Assembly (NCBI GenBank): GCA_937926555.1
Contig: CALAZX010000012.1
Span: 1-8,448, forward strand
Origin: an uncultured Negativicutes bacterium
GTDB lineage: Bacteria > Bacillota > Negativicutes > Acidaminococcales > Acidaminococcaceae
DNA length: 8,448 bases
Direction of reading: 5' to 3'
Part shown: one piece after another, positions 1 through 5,277 of the stretch
Position numbering within the stretch: position 1 is the first letter of the stretch
Layout: every line of letters starts with the position of its first letter
The notes under the pieces: model-generated
The model's database searches: none
What the model saw: only the letters and a program-made list of their open reading frames with translations
What the model was told of the DNA's origin: nothing
Translations under genes and position numbers: made by a program

Positions 1-1
1 C

Positions 2-505
2 TGTCCCGTCCCGGACCCCTTCCACCGTGAATACTGCTGGCAGCTGGAGGAGCCTCTGGACCTGGCGGCCATGAATGAGGCTGCGGGCGCTTTGATTGGC
101 ACTTACGACTTCAGCGGTTTCCAGAGCGCCGGCAGCGCACCGGTGTCCCCGGTGAAGACGATCTACGAGGTGTCCTGGGAGAAGGTGGAGCTGCCCGCGG
201 CGCTGTACCGCAGCGGTCCCTTGGGAGAAGGTGGTACGGCCTTCAGTTCCGGAGGCGGAGAGGGGCTGTGCCCCGCTGTCTATGTGTTCCGCATCGCCGG
301 GAACGGCTTCGTCTACCATATGGTGAGGAACCTGGTCTGGTCCCTGGTCCGTGTGGGGCAGGGGCGGAAGACCCCGGCGGAGTTCGCCGCCGAGCTGGAG
401 ATGGCCCGTGGCGAGTTCGAGAACGCGCCGGCGCCGGCCCAGGGCCTCTACCTGGACTATGTGGGCTACCGGCCCTATGAGGAGGAGACCGGGGGAACGC
501 GGTGA
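2..505 (+). CDS. truA: tRNA pseudouridine synthase A (TruA), C-terminal part
   Basis: TruA converts uridines 38-40 of the tRNA anticodon stem-loop to pseudouridine in the cytoplasm. The reading frame is open from base 2 to a TGA at 503-505, giving 167 codons; the 5' end, with the catalytic Asp, lies outside the window. Visible family signatures are DPFHREYCWQL near the left edge, then AAMNEAAGALIGTYDFSGFQ (the 'liGthDFssF' block, with a Tyr in the usual His position) and GNGFVYHMVRNLVWSLVRVG, the hydrophobic C-terminal block. A Gly-rich insert between these blocks (around bases 225-275) is longer than I would expect. In many Firmicutes truA sits between ecfA/ecfT and rplM-rpsI, and the same order is seen here on its downstream side. 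The family call is secure. The ATG at base 71 is internal, not the start. Confidence 0.93.
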   Translation, partial: CPVPDPFHREYCWQLEEPLDLAAMNEAAGALIGTYDFSGFQSAGSAPVSPVKTIYEVSWEKVELPAALYRSGPLGEGGTAFSSGGGEGLCPAVYVFRIAGNGFVYHMVRNLVWSLVRVGQGRKTPAEFAAELEMARGEFENAPAPAQGLYLDYVGYRPYEEETGGTR

Positions 506-509
506 GTCT

Positions 510-526
510 CTGCGGCAATACCGCAG
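510..526 (+). other. small hairpin after truA, no U-run
   Basis: CTGCGG (510-515) and CCGCAG (521-526) form a perfect 6-bp stem with a CAATA loop just after the truA stop. No T-run follows, so it is a poor intrinsic terminator. It might stabilise the mRNA 3' end or be a chance stem. The remaining bases up to 585 show no gene. Confidence 0.3.
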
Positions 527-585
527 GCGCTTGCGGTGGCGGTGACGGACAGAGGGAGAGGGGATGGCTTTGTATCAGCCCCGAG

Positions 586-594
586 TTATCCACA
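586..594 (+). promoter_or_regulatory. perfect DnaA-box 9-mer upstream of rplM
   Basis: TTATCCACA at 586-594 equals the consensus high-affinity DnaA box. It lies about 47 bp upstream of the -35 element of the rplM promoter, where a regulator could bind. I saw no second box near it, so this is not an origin. A chance occurrence in a window this size is uncommon but possible. Function is inferred from sequence only. Confidence 0.4.
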
Positions 595-641
595 ATTTGA
601 AATCCTGTTCCGGAAAATCCTCCGAAAAAACTGTTTTAGAG

Positions 642-670
642 TTGACAAAAACACCATAATTGCGTACAAT
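642..670 (+). promoter_or_regulatory. sigma-A promoter of rplM-rpsI
   Basis: The -35 element TTGACA (642-647) is a perfect match. It is separated by exactly 17 bp from TACAAT (665-670), a 5/6 match to the -10 consensus. Transcription should start near 677, at the base of the leader helix described next. This is the strongest promoter in the window, as expected for ribosomal protein genes. Confidence 0.88.
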
Positions 671-675
671 ATACC

Positions 676-749
676 TACGTGATTTTGTGCGCCTTTTTTG
701 ATTAGCCCCGAAGAAGACTGCGCAAACGACTCATCATCATGTTCACGTA
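676..749 (+). ncRNA. L13 ribosomal-protein leader (5' UTR regulatory RNA)
   Basis: The transcript between the predicted start and rplM contains a long-range helix, UACGUGA (676-682) with UCACGUA (743-749). An inner helix is formed by UGCGC (688-692) with GCGCA (720-724). Between them lie a U-run (694-699) and the segment AGCCCCGAAGAAGACUGCGC (704-723), which resembles what I remember of the Firmicute L13 leader family in Rfam. In that family, leader RNA upstream of rplM-rpsI is thought to allow feedback control by L13. The helices are seen directly; the family match is from memory and the autoregulation is inferred. The SD GGGAGGG (772-778) lies outside the main helix. Confidence 0.72.
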
Positions 750-786
750 TAGTTAATAAAAAAATCATCCTGGGAGGGACATAGGA

Positions 787-1224
787 ATGAAATCTTTCAT
801 GGCAAACCCGTCCAACATCGAACGCAAATGGTTCGTAGTGGACGCCACTGATAAAACTCTGGGCCGCATGGCCGCAGAAGTTGCCAAAGTCCTGCGTGGC
901 AAACATAAACCGACCTTTACCCCGCATATGGACACTGGCGATCATGTAATCATCATCAACGCAGATAAAATCGTGCTGACCGGCAAAAAACTGACTCAGA
1001 AAGTTTATTTCCATCACACCGGTTATCTGGGCGGCGACAGATATGTAACCGCTGGCACCATGCTGAAAAACAATCCCGTTAAGATGGTTGAAGTAGCTGT
1101 CCGCGGCATGATTCCCAAGAATCGTCTGGGCGAGCAGATCTTCAAGAAACTTCATGTTTACGCTGGCGCTGAGCATCCGCATGCAGCACAGAAACCTGAA
1201 GTATTAGAAATCAACGTACGGTAA
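787..1224 (+). CDS. rplM: 50S ribosomal protein L13
   Basis: L13 is an early-assembly protein of the large ribosomal subunit. The 145-residue product matches the family along its whole length: N-terminal MKSFMANP (compare MKTFTAKP in E. coli), WFVVDATDKTLGR, LRGKHKPTFTPHMDTGDHVI, VYFHHTGYLGG, RGMIPKNRLG and the C-terminal KLHVYAGAEHPHAAQ block. The ATG at 787 fits both the family N-terminus and the GGGAGGG ribosome site 8 bases upstream; the ATG at 799 would remove conserved residues. It is followed 20 bp later by rpsI in the usual two-gene operon, under the TTGACA/TACAAT promoter and the L13 leader. Codon use (AAA, CGT, CTG) differs from the G+C-rich neighbours, as usual for highly expressed genes. 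Confidence 0.98.
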   Translation: MKSFMANPSNIERKWFVVDATDKTLGRMAAEVAKVLRGKHKPTFTPHMDTGDHVIIINADKIVLTGKKLTQKVYFHHTGYLGGDRYVTAGTMLKNNPVKMVEVAVRGMIPKNRLGEQIFKKLHVYAGAEHPHAAQKPEVLEINVR

Positions 1225-1244
1225 TCAGGAGGAGGAAACATATT

Positions 1245-1637
1245 ATGGCAGTAGTAACTTACAGTGCGACCGGTCGTCGCAAATCTTCCGTTGCCCGTGT
1301 CCGCCTGGTTCCGGGTGAAGGTAAAATTGTTATCAATGGCCGCGAGCTGAGCGAATACTTCGGTCTGAAAACTCTCATGCTGATCGTGAATCAGCCCCTG
1401 GAACTGACCGAGACCAAAGGCAAATATGACGTTCTGGTAAACGTTAATGGCGGCGGTATCGCTGGCCAGGCTGGCGCTATCCGTCACGGTATCAGCCGTG
1501 CTCTGTGCGACATCGACGGCGAGTTCCGTCCGGTTCTGAAAAAAGCCGGCTTCATCACTCGTGACCACCGCGAGAAAGAGCGTCGTAAATACGGCCTGAA
1601 GAAAGCTCGTAAGGCTGCACAGTTCAGCAAACGTTAA
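1245..1637 (+). CDS. rpsI: 30S ribosomal protein S9
   Basis: S9 binds the head of the small subunit, and its basic C-terminal tail reaches toward the P-site tRNA. The 130-residue product shows the family blocks ATGRRKSSVARVRL near the N-terminus, GKIVINGRELSEYF, NVNGGGIAGQAGAIRHGISR, then RDHREKERRKYGLKKARKAAQFSKR split over the last 27 residues. It ends in the canonical FSKR needed for tRNA contact. The ATG at 1245 follows a strong AGGAGGAGG site (about 1228-1236) in the 20-bp gap after rplM, so the two genes are translated from one mRNA. A terminator at 1683-1716 closes the operon. Confidence 0.98.
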   Translation: MAVVTYSATGRRKSSVARVRLVPGEGKIVINGRELSEYFGLKTLMLIVNQPLELTETKGKYDVLVNVNGGGIAGQAGAIRHGISRALCDIDGEFRPVLKKAGFITRDHREKERRKYGLKKARKAAQFSKR

Positions 1638-1682
1638 TCTTCGGATTACGTCTGGAACGCAGCATCCAATTACAAAAGCGCA

Positions 1683-1716
1683 AAGCCCCACAACCGTATG
1701 GTTGCGGGGCTTTTTT
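1683..1716 (+). terminator. intrinsic terminator of rplM-rpsI
   Basis: GCCCC (1685-1689) pairs with GGGGC (1706-1710), and CAACC (1691-1695) with GGTTG (1700-1704), around a GTAT loop with one A/C mismatch. Six T's follow (1711-1716). This is a textbook rho-independent terminator 46 bp after the rpsI stop. From here to the symporter stop at 1941 I see no gene; the stretch holds only this hairpin and the convergent terminator at 1831-1892. Confidence 0.93.
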
Positions 1717-1825
1717 ATGTCCGGATCCGGGAGGGGCGAATCGGTCGTCTTCCGTTTCCCTGAATCCGCGCGGGTCATTTACGGCAGACCATGATGATAA
1801 TGGCGCCGGCATGCATAATATAAGA

Positions 1826-1892
1826 CATAAAAAGAGCGCCGTGCGGATGCGGTCCCCGGAAGGGGGATGCCGCATGCCGCACAGCGCTCTTT
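1826..1892 (-). terminator. long intrinsic terminator of the symporter gene
   Basis: A very long imperfect hairpin has these arms: 1831-1839 with 1884-1892 (9 bp), 1841-1846 with 1877-1882 (6 bp), 1847-1852 with 1870-1875 (6 bp) and 1853-1857 with 1863-1867 (5 bp). The loop is small and there are a few unpaired bases. On the minus strand the stem is followed by TTTTTATG, so it terminates transcripts coming from the symporter gene. The plus-strand exit is only TTTCTC, so it is at best weakly bidirectional. Confidence 0.88.
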
Positions 1893-1940
1893 CTCATGGG
1901 GCGGTGAGTCCCTTTTTCTTTTCCCAAGGAATGCCCTGAA

Positions 1941-3173
1941 TCAGATGTCGCTCTCGTTGAGCCGTTCCATCCGCTTCTTCTCGGCATTGCCCACGATGAC
2001 GGTGCCGGACAGGTCGCCCAGGCAGTTGATCATGGTCATGCCCATGTCATTGAAGGCATGGACACCGGCCACGATGCCAACAATCTCCAGGGGGAAGCCC
2101 AGAGACTCCAGCAGGATTGCGAGGATCACCAGCATGCCGCTGGGGATGGCGCCGGAACCGGTGGTGAGGATCAGACCCAGCACGATGACTTTCAGCAGCA
2201 GGGCCAGGTCCACAGGGGCGCCGATGGCCTGCGCCGTCAGGATGAACACCGTGGTCAGGCAGACGCAGGTGCCGTCCTTGTTAATCTGCGCGCCCAGCGG
2301 GATGGTGAAGGAGAACACCTTCTTGGGGGCGCCCAGCTTGTCCGCACACTCCATGTTGATGGGGATGGAGCTGGTGCTGGAGCAGGTGCTGAAGGCCGTC
2401 ACCATGATTTTGGAGGCCTTCTTGAAGAACTCCTGGGGTCCGATGCCGGTGAAGATGAACACCATGGTCGCATAGAGGCAGCACATGATGAGGATTTCCA
2501 GATACACGCTGCCCACATAACGGGCCAGGGTGCCGAAAATCTTGTTGCCGTATTTGCCCACGGATACCGCGATCAGTGCGAAGATACCGTAAGGCGCGAT
2601 GATCATGATCACTTCCACAATCTTGCTCATCAGTTCCGACAGGTCCTGGAAGAACTGGGAGAGACGGCGTCTGGGCTCTTCAGGCAGAAGCAGCAGGCAG
2701 ACACCCAGGAAAGCGCTCATCATCACGACCTGGTCGAACCGTCCGGCAGCCAGGGCCTTGAAGATATTGCTGGGGACCAGGGCCAGCAGGGTGCTGCTGA
2801 TGGTGGGAAGCTGTCCCACCACGCCTTTATAGCTGCCCTCCAGCGGCAGGCCCACACCGGGTTTGGTGAAGGAGGCCACCAGGATGCCCACACAGAGCGC
2901 CACGGCGCTGGTGAAGATGTAGTAGAGGATGATGCGTCCGCCGATGCGCCCGAATGACTGGGGATTGTCCAGCGCGGAGATGCCAGCGATGAGATTGACA
3001 ATGACCAGCGGCAGCGCCACCGCTTTCAGCAGGGTGAGGAAAAATTTCCCCAGAGGCTGGAAATAGATTGATTCCGGCCCCATCTGCACACCCACCAGGA
3101 TACCCAGCAACATGCCGGTCACCATTTTGTAGACCAGGGGAATCGCCTGGTACTTTTTCCATAAGCCACCCAT
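1941..3173 (-). CDS. dicarboxylate/amino acid:cation symporter (SLC1/DAACS family), unusual binding site
   Basis: This is an inner-membrane elevator-type secondary transporter of the GltP/GltT/GltPh family, 410 residues, of normal length. The start at 3173 is chosen because AGGAGG (3181-3186) lies 7 bases upstream; the frame continues upstream to an ATG at 3281, but that lacks a ribosome site. Family landmarks are the Ser-rich HP1 tip STCSSTSSIP (262-271), NKDGT (298-302; NMDGT in GltPh), the HP2 tip TGSGAIPSG (338-346) and NDMGMTMINCLGD (375-387). By alignment to GltPh, the key D394, T398, N401 and D405 positions are kept. However, D390 becomes His372, the carboxylate-binding R397 becomes Met379 and M311 becomes Lys299. 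The substrate is therefore probably not glutamate or aspartate, and cation coupling may be altered. It is transcribed alone, from an extended -10 promoter to a strong terminator. The family is secure; the substrate is unknown. Confidence 0.92.
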   Translation of the reverse strand: MGGLWKKYQAIPLVYKMVTGMLLGILVGVQMGPESIYFQPLGKFFLTLLKAVALPLVIVNLIAGISALDNPQSFGRIGGRIILYYIFTSAVALCVGILVASFTKPGVGLPLEGSYKGVVGQLPTISSTLLALVPSNIFKALAAGRFDQVVMMSAFLGVCLLLLPEEPRRRLSQFFQDLSELMSKIVEVIMIIAPYGIFALIAVSVGKYGNKIFGTLARYVGSVYLEILIMCCLYATMVFIFTGIGPQEFFKKASKIMVTAFSTCSSTSSIPINMECADKLGAPKKVFSFTIPLGAQINKDGTCVCLTTVFILTAQAIGAPVDLALLLKVIVLGLILTTGSGAIPSGMLVILAILLESLGFPLEIVGIVAGVHAFNDMGMTMINCLGDLSGTVIVGNAEKKRMERLNESDI

Positions 3174-3228
3174 ATACATTCCTCCTAATATTCTGCTATT
3201 TCCTTTTCCGAAAGGATAACGTATCTCT

Positions 3229-3237
3229 ATTATAGCA
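3229..3237 (-). promoter_or_regulatory. extended -10 promoter of the symporter gene
   Basis: On the minus strand the sequence TGCTATAAT contains a perfect TATAAT (3229-3234) preceded by TGn. No good -35 hexamer is seen at 16-18 bp, which fits an extended -10 or activator-dependent promoter. The start would be near 3222, leaving a roughly 49-base leader that carries a small CCTTT/AAAGG hairpin. Confidence 0.62.
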
Positions 3238-3267
3238 TTTAAACAGGAATGTTGCAGGAAAAGTGTT

Positions 3268-3283
3268 TTTTGTGCGTACAAAA
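3268..3283. promoter_or_regulatory. candidate operator dyad upstream of the symporter promoter
   Basis: TTTTGTGCGTACAAAA is a 16-bp inverted repeat with one mismatched pair, centred about 53 bp upstream of the likely transcription start. That suits an activator or a repressor of the GntR/LacI size class. It abuts the perfect palindrome AAAACGTTTT (3280-3289). The regulator is unknown. Confidence 0.42.
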
Positions 3284-3393
3284 CGTTTTATGCAGGTGAC
3301 AATATAAAGAATGTTACATAACGTTTATGCCGGAACGGGTATCAGGTTTGCGGGGAGATTTCCGTCAGGAAGATTGCCGGACAAGACATCCGC

Positions 3394-3422
3394 AAAAAAA
3401 CTGCCGCCGGAAAGGGCGGCAG
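3394..3422 (-). terminator. intrinsic terminator of the ECF S-component gene
   Basis: CTGCCGCC (3401-3408) and GGCGGCAG (3415-3422) form a perfect 8-bp G+C-rich stem with a 6-base loop. On the minus strand seven T's follow (3394-3400). It lies about 28 bp past the stop of the gene at 3450-4031. Together with the symporter promoter it fills the 276-bp gap between the two genes; no gene is seen there. Confidence 0.93.
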
Positions 3423-3449
3423 CAGCAGAAACGATTTCAAAGTTCCGGG

Positions 3450-4031
3450 TCAGCGGCGGGGGAAAAGTCCGGCCAGGGGGATAACGGACAGCAGCACCCG
3501 GTAGAGGATCACCGCCAGGATCACGGAGGGGATGGCACTCACCGCCATGGATACGGCGCAGTTGATGGCGCTCACCGAGGCCACCTGGTAGGGATAGCCC
3601 AGCACATAGTACTTGAAGCTGTAGCGGATCAGGGGTTCTGTCACCACGTTCACCAGACAGGCTCCGGTGCCGGCCACGGCGGCAATCCGCAGTTTGCGGG
3701 ACAAAGGGGTCTCCGCGGACAGGCCCAAGATGCGCCAGGCGATGAAGCCGGCGGAGAAGCCCAGCAGGAATTTGGCCAGGAAGGTGGGAGGGGCGGAGGT
3801 GGTGTAGCCCGCCAGGATATCCGCCAGGGTGAGCCCCACCGACCCCGAGAGACCGCCGTAGGTGCTTCCCAGCAGGAGACCCGCCAGGATGAGGAACGTG
3901 TGTCCCACGTATATCTTCCCGGTGAGGCCCAGACCCATGGGGATCTCAATCCGCAGGTAGCTGAAAGCCACGAAGGCCATGGCGGCGAAGAGGCCTGCCA
4001 GGGTGAGCCGGGTTATTTTATGATGTTCCAT
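3450..4031 (-). CDS. ECF transporter S component (substrate-binding membrane subunit), substrate unknown
   Basis: The 193-residue product is a small, very hydrophobic membrane protein with about six helices, the size and layout of ECF-transporter S subunits, which bind a vitamin or similar micronutrient and work with EcfT and two EcfA ATPases. The pattern HTFLILAGLLLGSTYGGLSG (44-63), then LADILAGY (69-76), APPTFLAKFLLGFSAG (80-95) and a C-terminal SAINCAVSMAVSAIPSVILA segment, resembles the riboflavin/HMP-type S-component family (PF07155-like). The start at 4031 has an AAGGAGG site with an 11-base gap; the frame runs upstream to 4115 but without a ribosome site. No EcfA or EcfT gene is adjacent. 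They commonly precede truA in Firmicutes, so they may lie just left of the window. No TPP or FMN riboswitch was recognised upstream, so the ligand cannot be assigned. Confidence 0.78.
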   Translation of the reverse strand: MEHHKITRLTLAGLFAAMAFVAFSYLRIEIPMGLGLTGKIYVGHTFLILAGLLLGSTYGGLSGSVGLTLADILAGYTTSAPPTFLAKFLLGFSAGFIAWRILGLSAETPLSRKLRIAAVAGTGACLVNVVTEPLIRYSFKYYVLGYPYQVASVSAINCAVSMAVSAIPSVILAVILYRVLLSVIPLAGLFPRR

Positions 4032-4063
4032 GATTGTATCTTCCTCCTTGTCATACTCGTTCC

Positions 4064-4092
4064 AGTATAATAAAAATCTGTCCGCTTTGAAA
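4064..4092 (-). promoter_or_regulatory. possible promoter of the ECF S-component gene
   Basis: On the minus strand TATACT (4064-4069) is a 5/6 match to the -10 element. The hexamer 17 bp upstream, TTTCAA (4087-4092), is a weak -35. That -35 lies inside the long dyad at 4075-4126, so either the hairpin DNA is also an operator or the promoter depends on an activator. The leader would be only about 25 bases. Confidence 0.4.
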
Positions 4093-4126
4093 CATACAGT
4101 TTGCGTACGTTTCAAAGGGACAGATT
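4070..4126 (-). terminator. long hairpin: terminator of the deacetylase gene, possibly also an operator
   Basis: A 52-bp dyad has 21 paired positions: AATCTGTCC (4075-4083) with GGACAGATT (4118-4126), CTTTGAAAC (4085-4093) with GTTTCAAAG (4109-4117) and TAC (4095-4097) with GTA (4105-4107). There is one bulged base (4084), one mismatch and a 7-base loop. On the minus strand a T-rich run follows (TTTTTATTATA), so it reads as an intrinsic terminator 64 bp after the deacetylase stop. The A+T-rich inner arm CTTTGAAAC is unusual for a terminator and overlaps the next promoter. Confidence 0.75.
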
Positions 4127-4189
4127 CGGGGAGGAATGTGTTGCCGAACCTTCTCGGGTCCTTGTTACCAAGTTCTGGATATATTGCTG

Positions 4190-4990
4190 TCAGGTTCTGA
4201 ATATGTTGTTGAAGATCGAATTGATGTGATGGTTCCAGCTGAAGACACCATAGCGGTTCAGGGTGAAGCGGGTCTCCTTGTGACGCCTGTCGATGCTGGC
4301 GATGAAAGCGAAGGCATAGTATTTCTGGGCAGCCGCCACTACCTTGTCGTTTACGCGGCCGCAGGGATAGGCGATGGCCACCACGTCCGTGCCCAGAATA
4401 CGTTCCAGGTCCGCCCGTGACTGGCGCATCTCGTAATCCACCTGTCCCGGCGTCATGGCGGTCAGGTCCTCGTGGTTCACGGTATGGGAGCCGATGGTGA
4501 TGTTGTTGTTCTGCATCTCCCTCAGCTGGGCCGCGGTGAGGCGGTTGGGAGCCCCCACCTTGCTGCTGACCATGAAGACGGTGGCCTTGGCGTTCTCTTC
4601 CCGGATGATAGGCATCATATAGGTGTAGTTGTCCGTATAGCCGTCGTCAAAAGCGATGAAGACCGGTTTGGCGGGCAGGTCGGCGGTGCCGTCCAGGTAA
4701 TCCCGGATGTCCGTCAGATTGATGAAGGTGTAGCCGGCTTCCCGCAATTCCCTGATCTGGGTGCGGAACTCCTCCGGCGGGATGTTGAGGGGGTCCATGG
4801 GCCGGTCCGGCCGGCATTCATGGTAACAGAAGGACGTGATGTGGGGCACGTCGGGAGACTCCTCACGGAGCAGCTCCAGCCGGGCGAGCTCCCTGCTGTC
4901 ATCGTGGTTCTGCTGATGGATATAGTAGCCTCCGGCGACAACCGCGATGCAGATGGTCAGAAGGAGGATGATGATGTTCTTCCTGTTCAT
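4190..4990 (-). CDS. membrane-anchored polysaccharide deacetylase (CE4/NodB family)
   Basis: CE4 enzymes remove N- or O-acetyl groups from extracellular glycans such as peptidoglycan or N-acetylglucosamine polymers, using a metal held by Asp-His-His. The 266-residue product begins with a short basic segment and one hydrophobic helix (about 5-24), so the enzyme should be tethered outside the cell. Motif 1 is FDDGYTDNY (114-122, catalytic-base Asp115 and metal Asp116). Motif 2 is GSHTVNH (167-173, metal ligands His169 and His173). A shortened motif 3, AYPCG (207-211), has Cys where Tyr is common. An upstream block, FCYHECRPD (54-62), resembles the strand seen in IcaB/PgaB-like members. The ATG at 4990 has a modest AGGA site nine bases away; the ATG at 5011 lacks one. 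It has its own promoter at 5047-5075. The glycan substrate is unknown. Confidence 0.9.
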   Translation of the reverse strand: MNRKNIIILLLTICIAVVAGGYYIHQQNHDDSRELARLELLREESPDVPHITSFCYHECRPDRPMDPLNIPPEEFRTQIRELREAGYTFINLTDIRDYLDGTADLPAKPVFIAFDDGYTDNYTYMMPIIREENAKATVFMVSSKVGAPNRLTAAQLREMQNNNITIGSHTVNHEDLTAMTPGQVDYEMRQSRADLERILGTDVVAIAYPCGRVNDKVVAAAQKYYAFAFIASIDRRHKETRFTLNRYGVFSWNHHINSIFNNIFRT

Positions 4991-5046
4991 GGTCTCACGT
5001 CCTGTGGTCATATCAGAGTGTGATACTGGGATAACTTTCTGAATTC

Positions 5047-5075
5047 ATTATAAGACGGTGGGGGCATTCTGACAA
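5047..5075 (-). promoter_or_regulatory. sigma-A promoter of the deacetylase gene
   Basis: On the minus strand TTGTCA (5070-5075) is separated by exactly 17 bp from a perfect TATAAT (5047-5052). The start would be near 5040, giving a leader of about 50 bases before the ATG at 4990. Confidence 0.85.
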
Positions 5076-5144
5076 TCTTTTTTTGACGGCTTGCGGAAAA
5101 CAGGTTCCGGAAAGCAGGATTCCGATGACGGGAGGCAAGATGGC

Positions 5145-5210
5145 TTCCGGGGATGGATGGTGAGCGGTATGCCTGGGATGGAGAAACAGATTCCGGGATG
5201 GACGGTGAGC
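5145..5210 (+). repeat. two imperfect ~21-bp direct repeats in the gap behind the radical SAM gene
   Basis: TTCCGGGGATGGATGGTGAGC (5145-5165, shown here without wider flanks) recurs as a 20-base version at 5191-5210 with one base missing and one substitution, 46 bp apart. Related TTCCGG/GATTCCG fragments occur at 5105-5125. No gene is seen between 5076 and 5218. Confidence 0.5.
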
Positions 5211-5218
5211 CGAGCATG

Positions 5219-5252
5219 AAAAAAGCACCCGGCCGCGGTGCGGTCAGGTGCA
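5219..5252 (-). terminator. intrinsic terminator of the AmmeMemoRadiSam operon
   Basis: GCACC (5226-5230) pairs with GGTGC (5248-5252), and CCGC (5234-5237) with GCGG (5241-5244), across a small internal loop. On the minus strand seven T's follow (5219-5225). It lies 26 bp beyond the radical SAM stop codon. Confidence 0.85.
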
Positions 5253-5277
5253 GGTCTCTCAGAGAGAAGGAATCCGG

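Noticed and set aside
586..786. Replication origin near the DnaA box
   Set aside because: Only one box was found, with no cluster, no A+T-rich unwinding element beyond the promoter, and no dnaA/dnaN genes nearby.
586..1182. 198-codon minus-strand open frame across the rplM leader and gene
   Set aside because: It is antisense to rplM, which has a full-length family match and strong signals. The product has no recognisable features.
1867..2957. Plus-strand open frames of 202 and 299 codons opposite the symporter gene
   Set aside because: They run antisense to a clear SLC1 transporter, give low-complexity Gly/Asp/His/Gln-rich products with no recognisable domain, and lack ribosome sites. They are G+C-rich shadow frames.
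3174..3281. 36-residue N-terminal extension of the symporter
   Set aside because: The upstream ATG has no ribosome site, the extension spans the TATAAT promoter, and the ATG at 3173 sits behind a perfect AGGAGG at ideal spacing.
5008..5228. Short minus-strand frames with SPSIP-like repeats between the deacetylase and radical SAM genes
   Set aside because: The repeated peptide words merely reflect the DNA direct repeats there. The frames overlap the deacetylase promoter, and no ribosome site or family similarity is seen.
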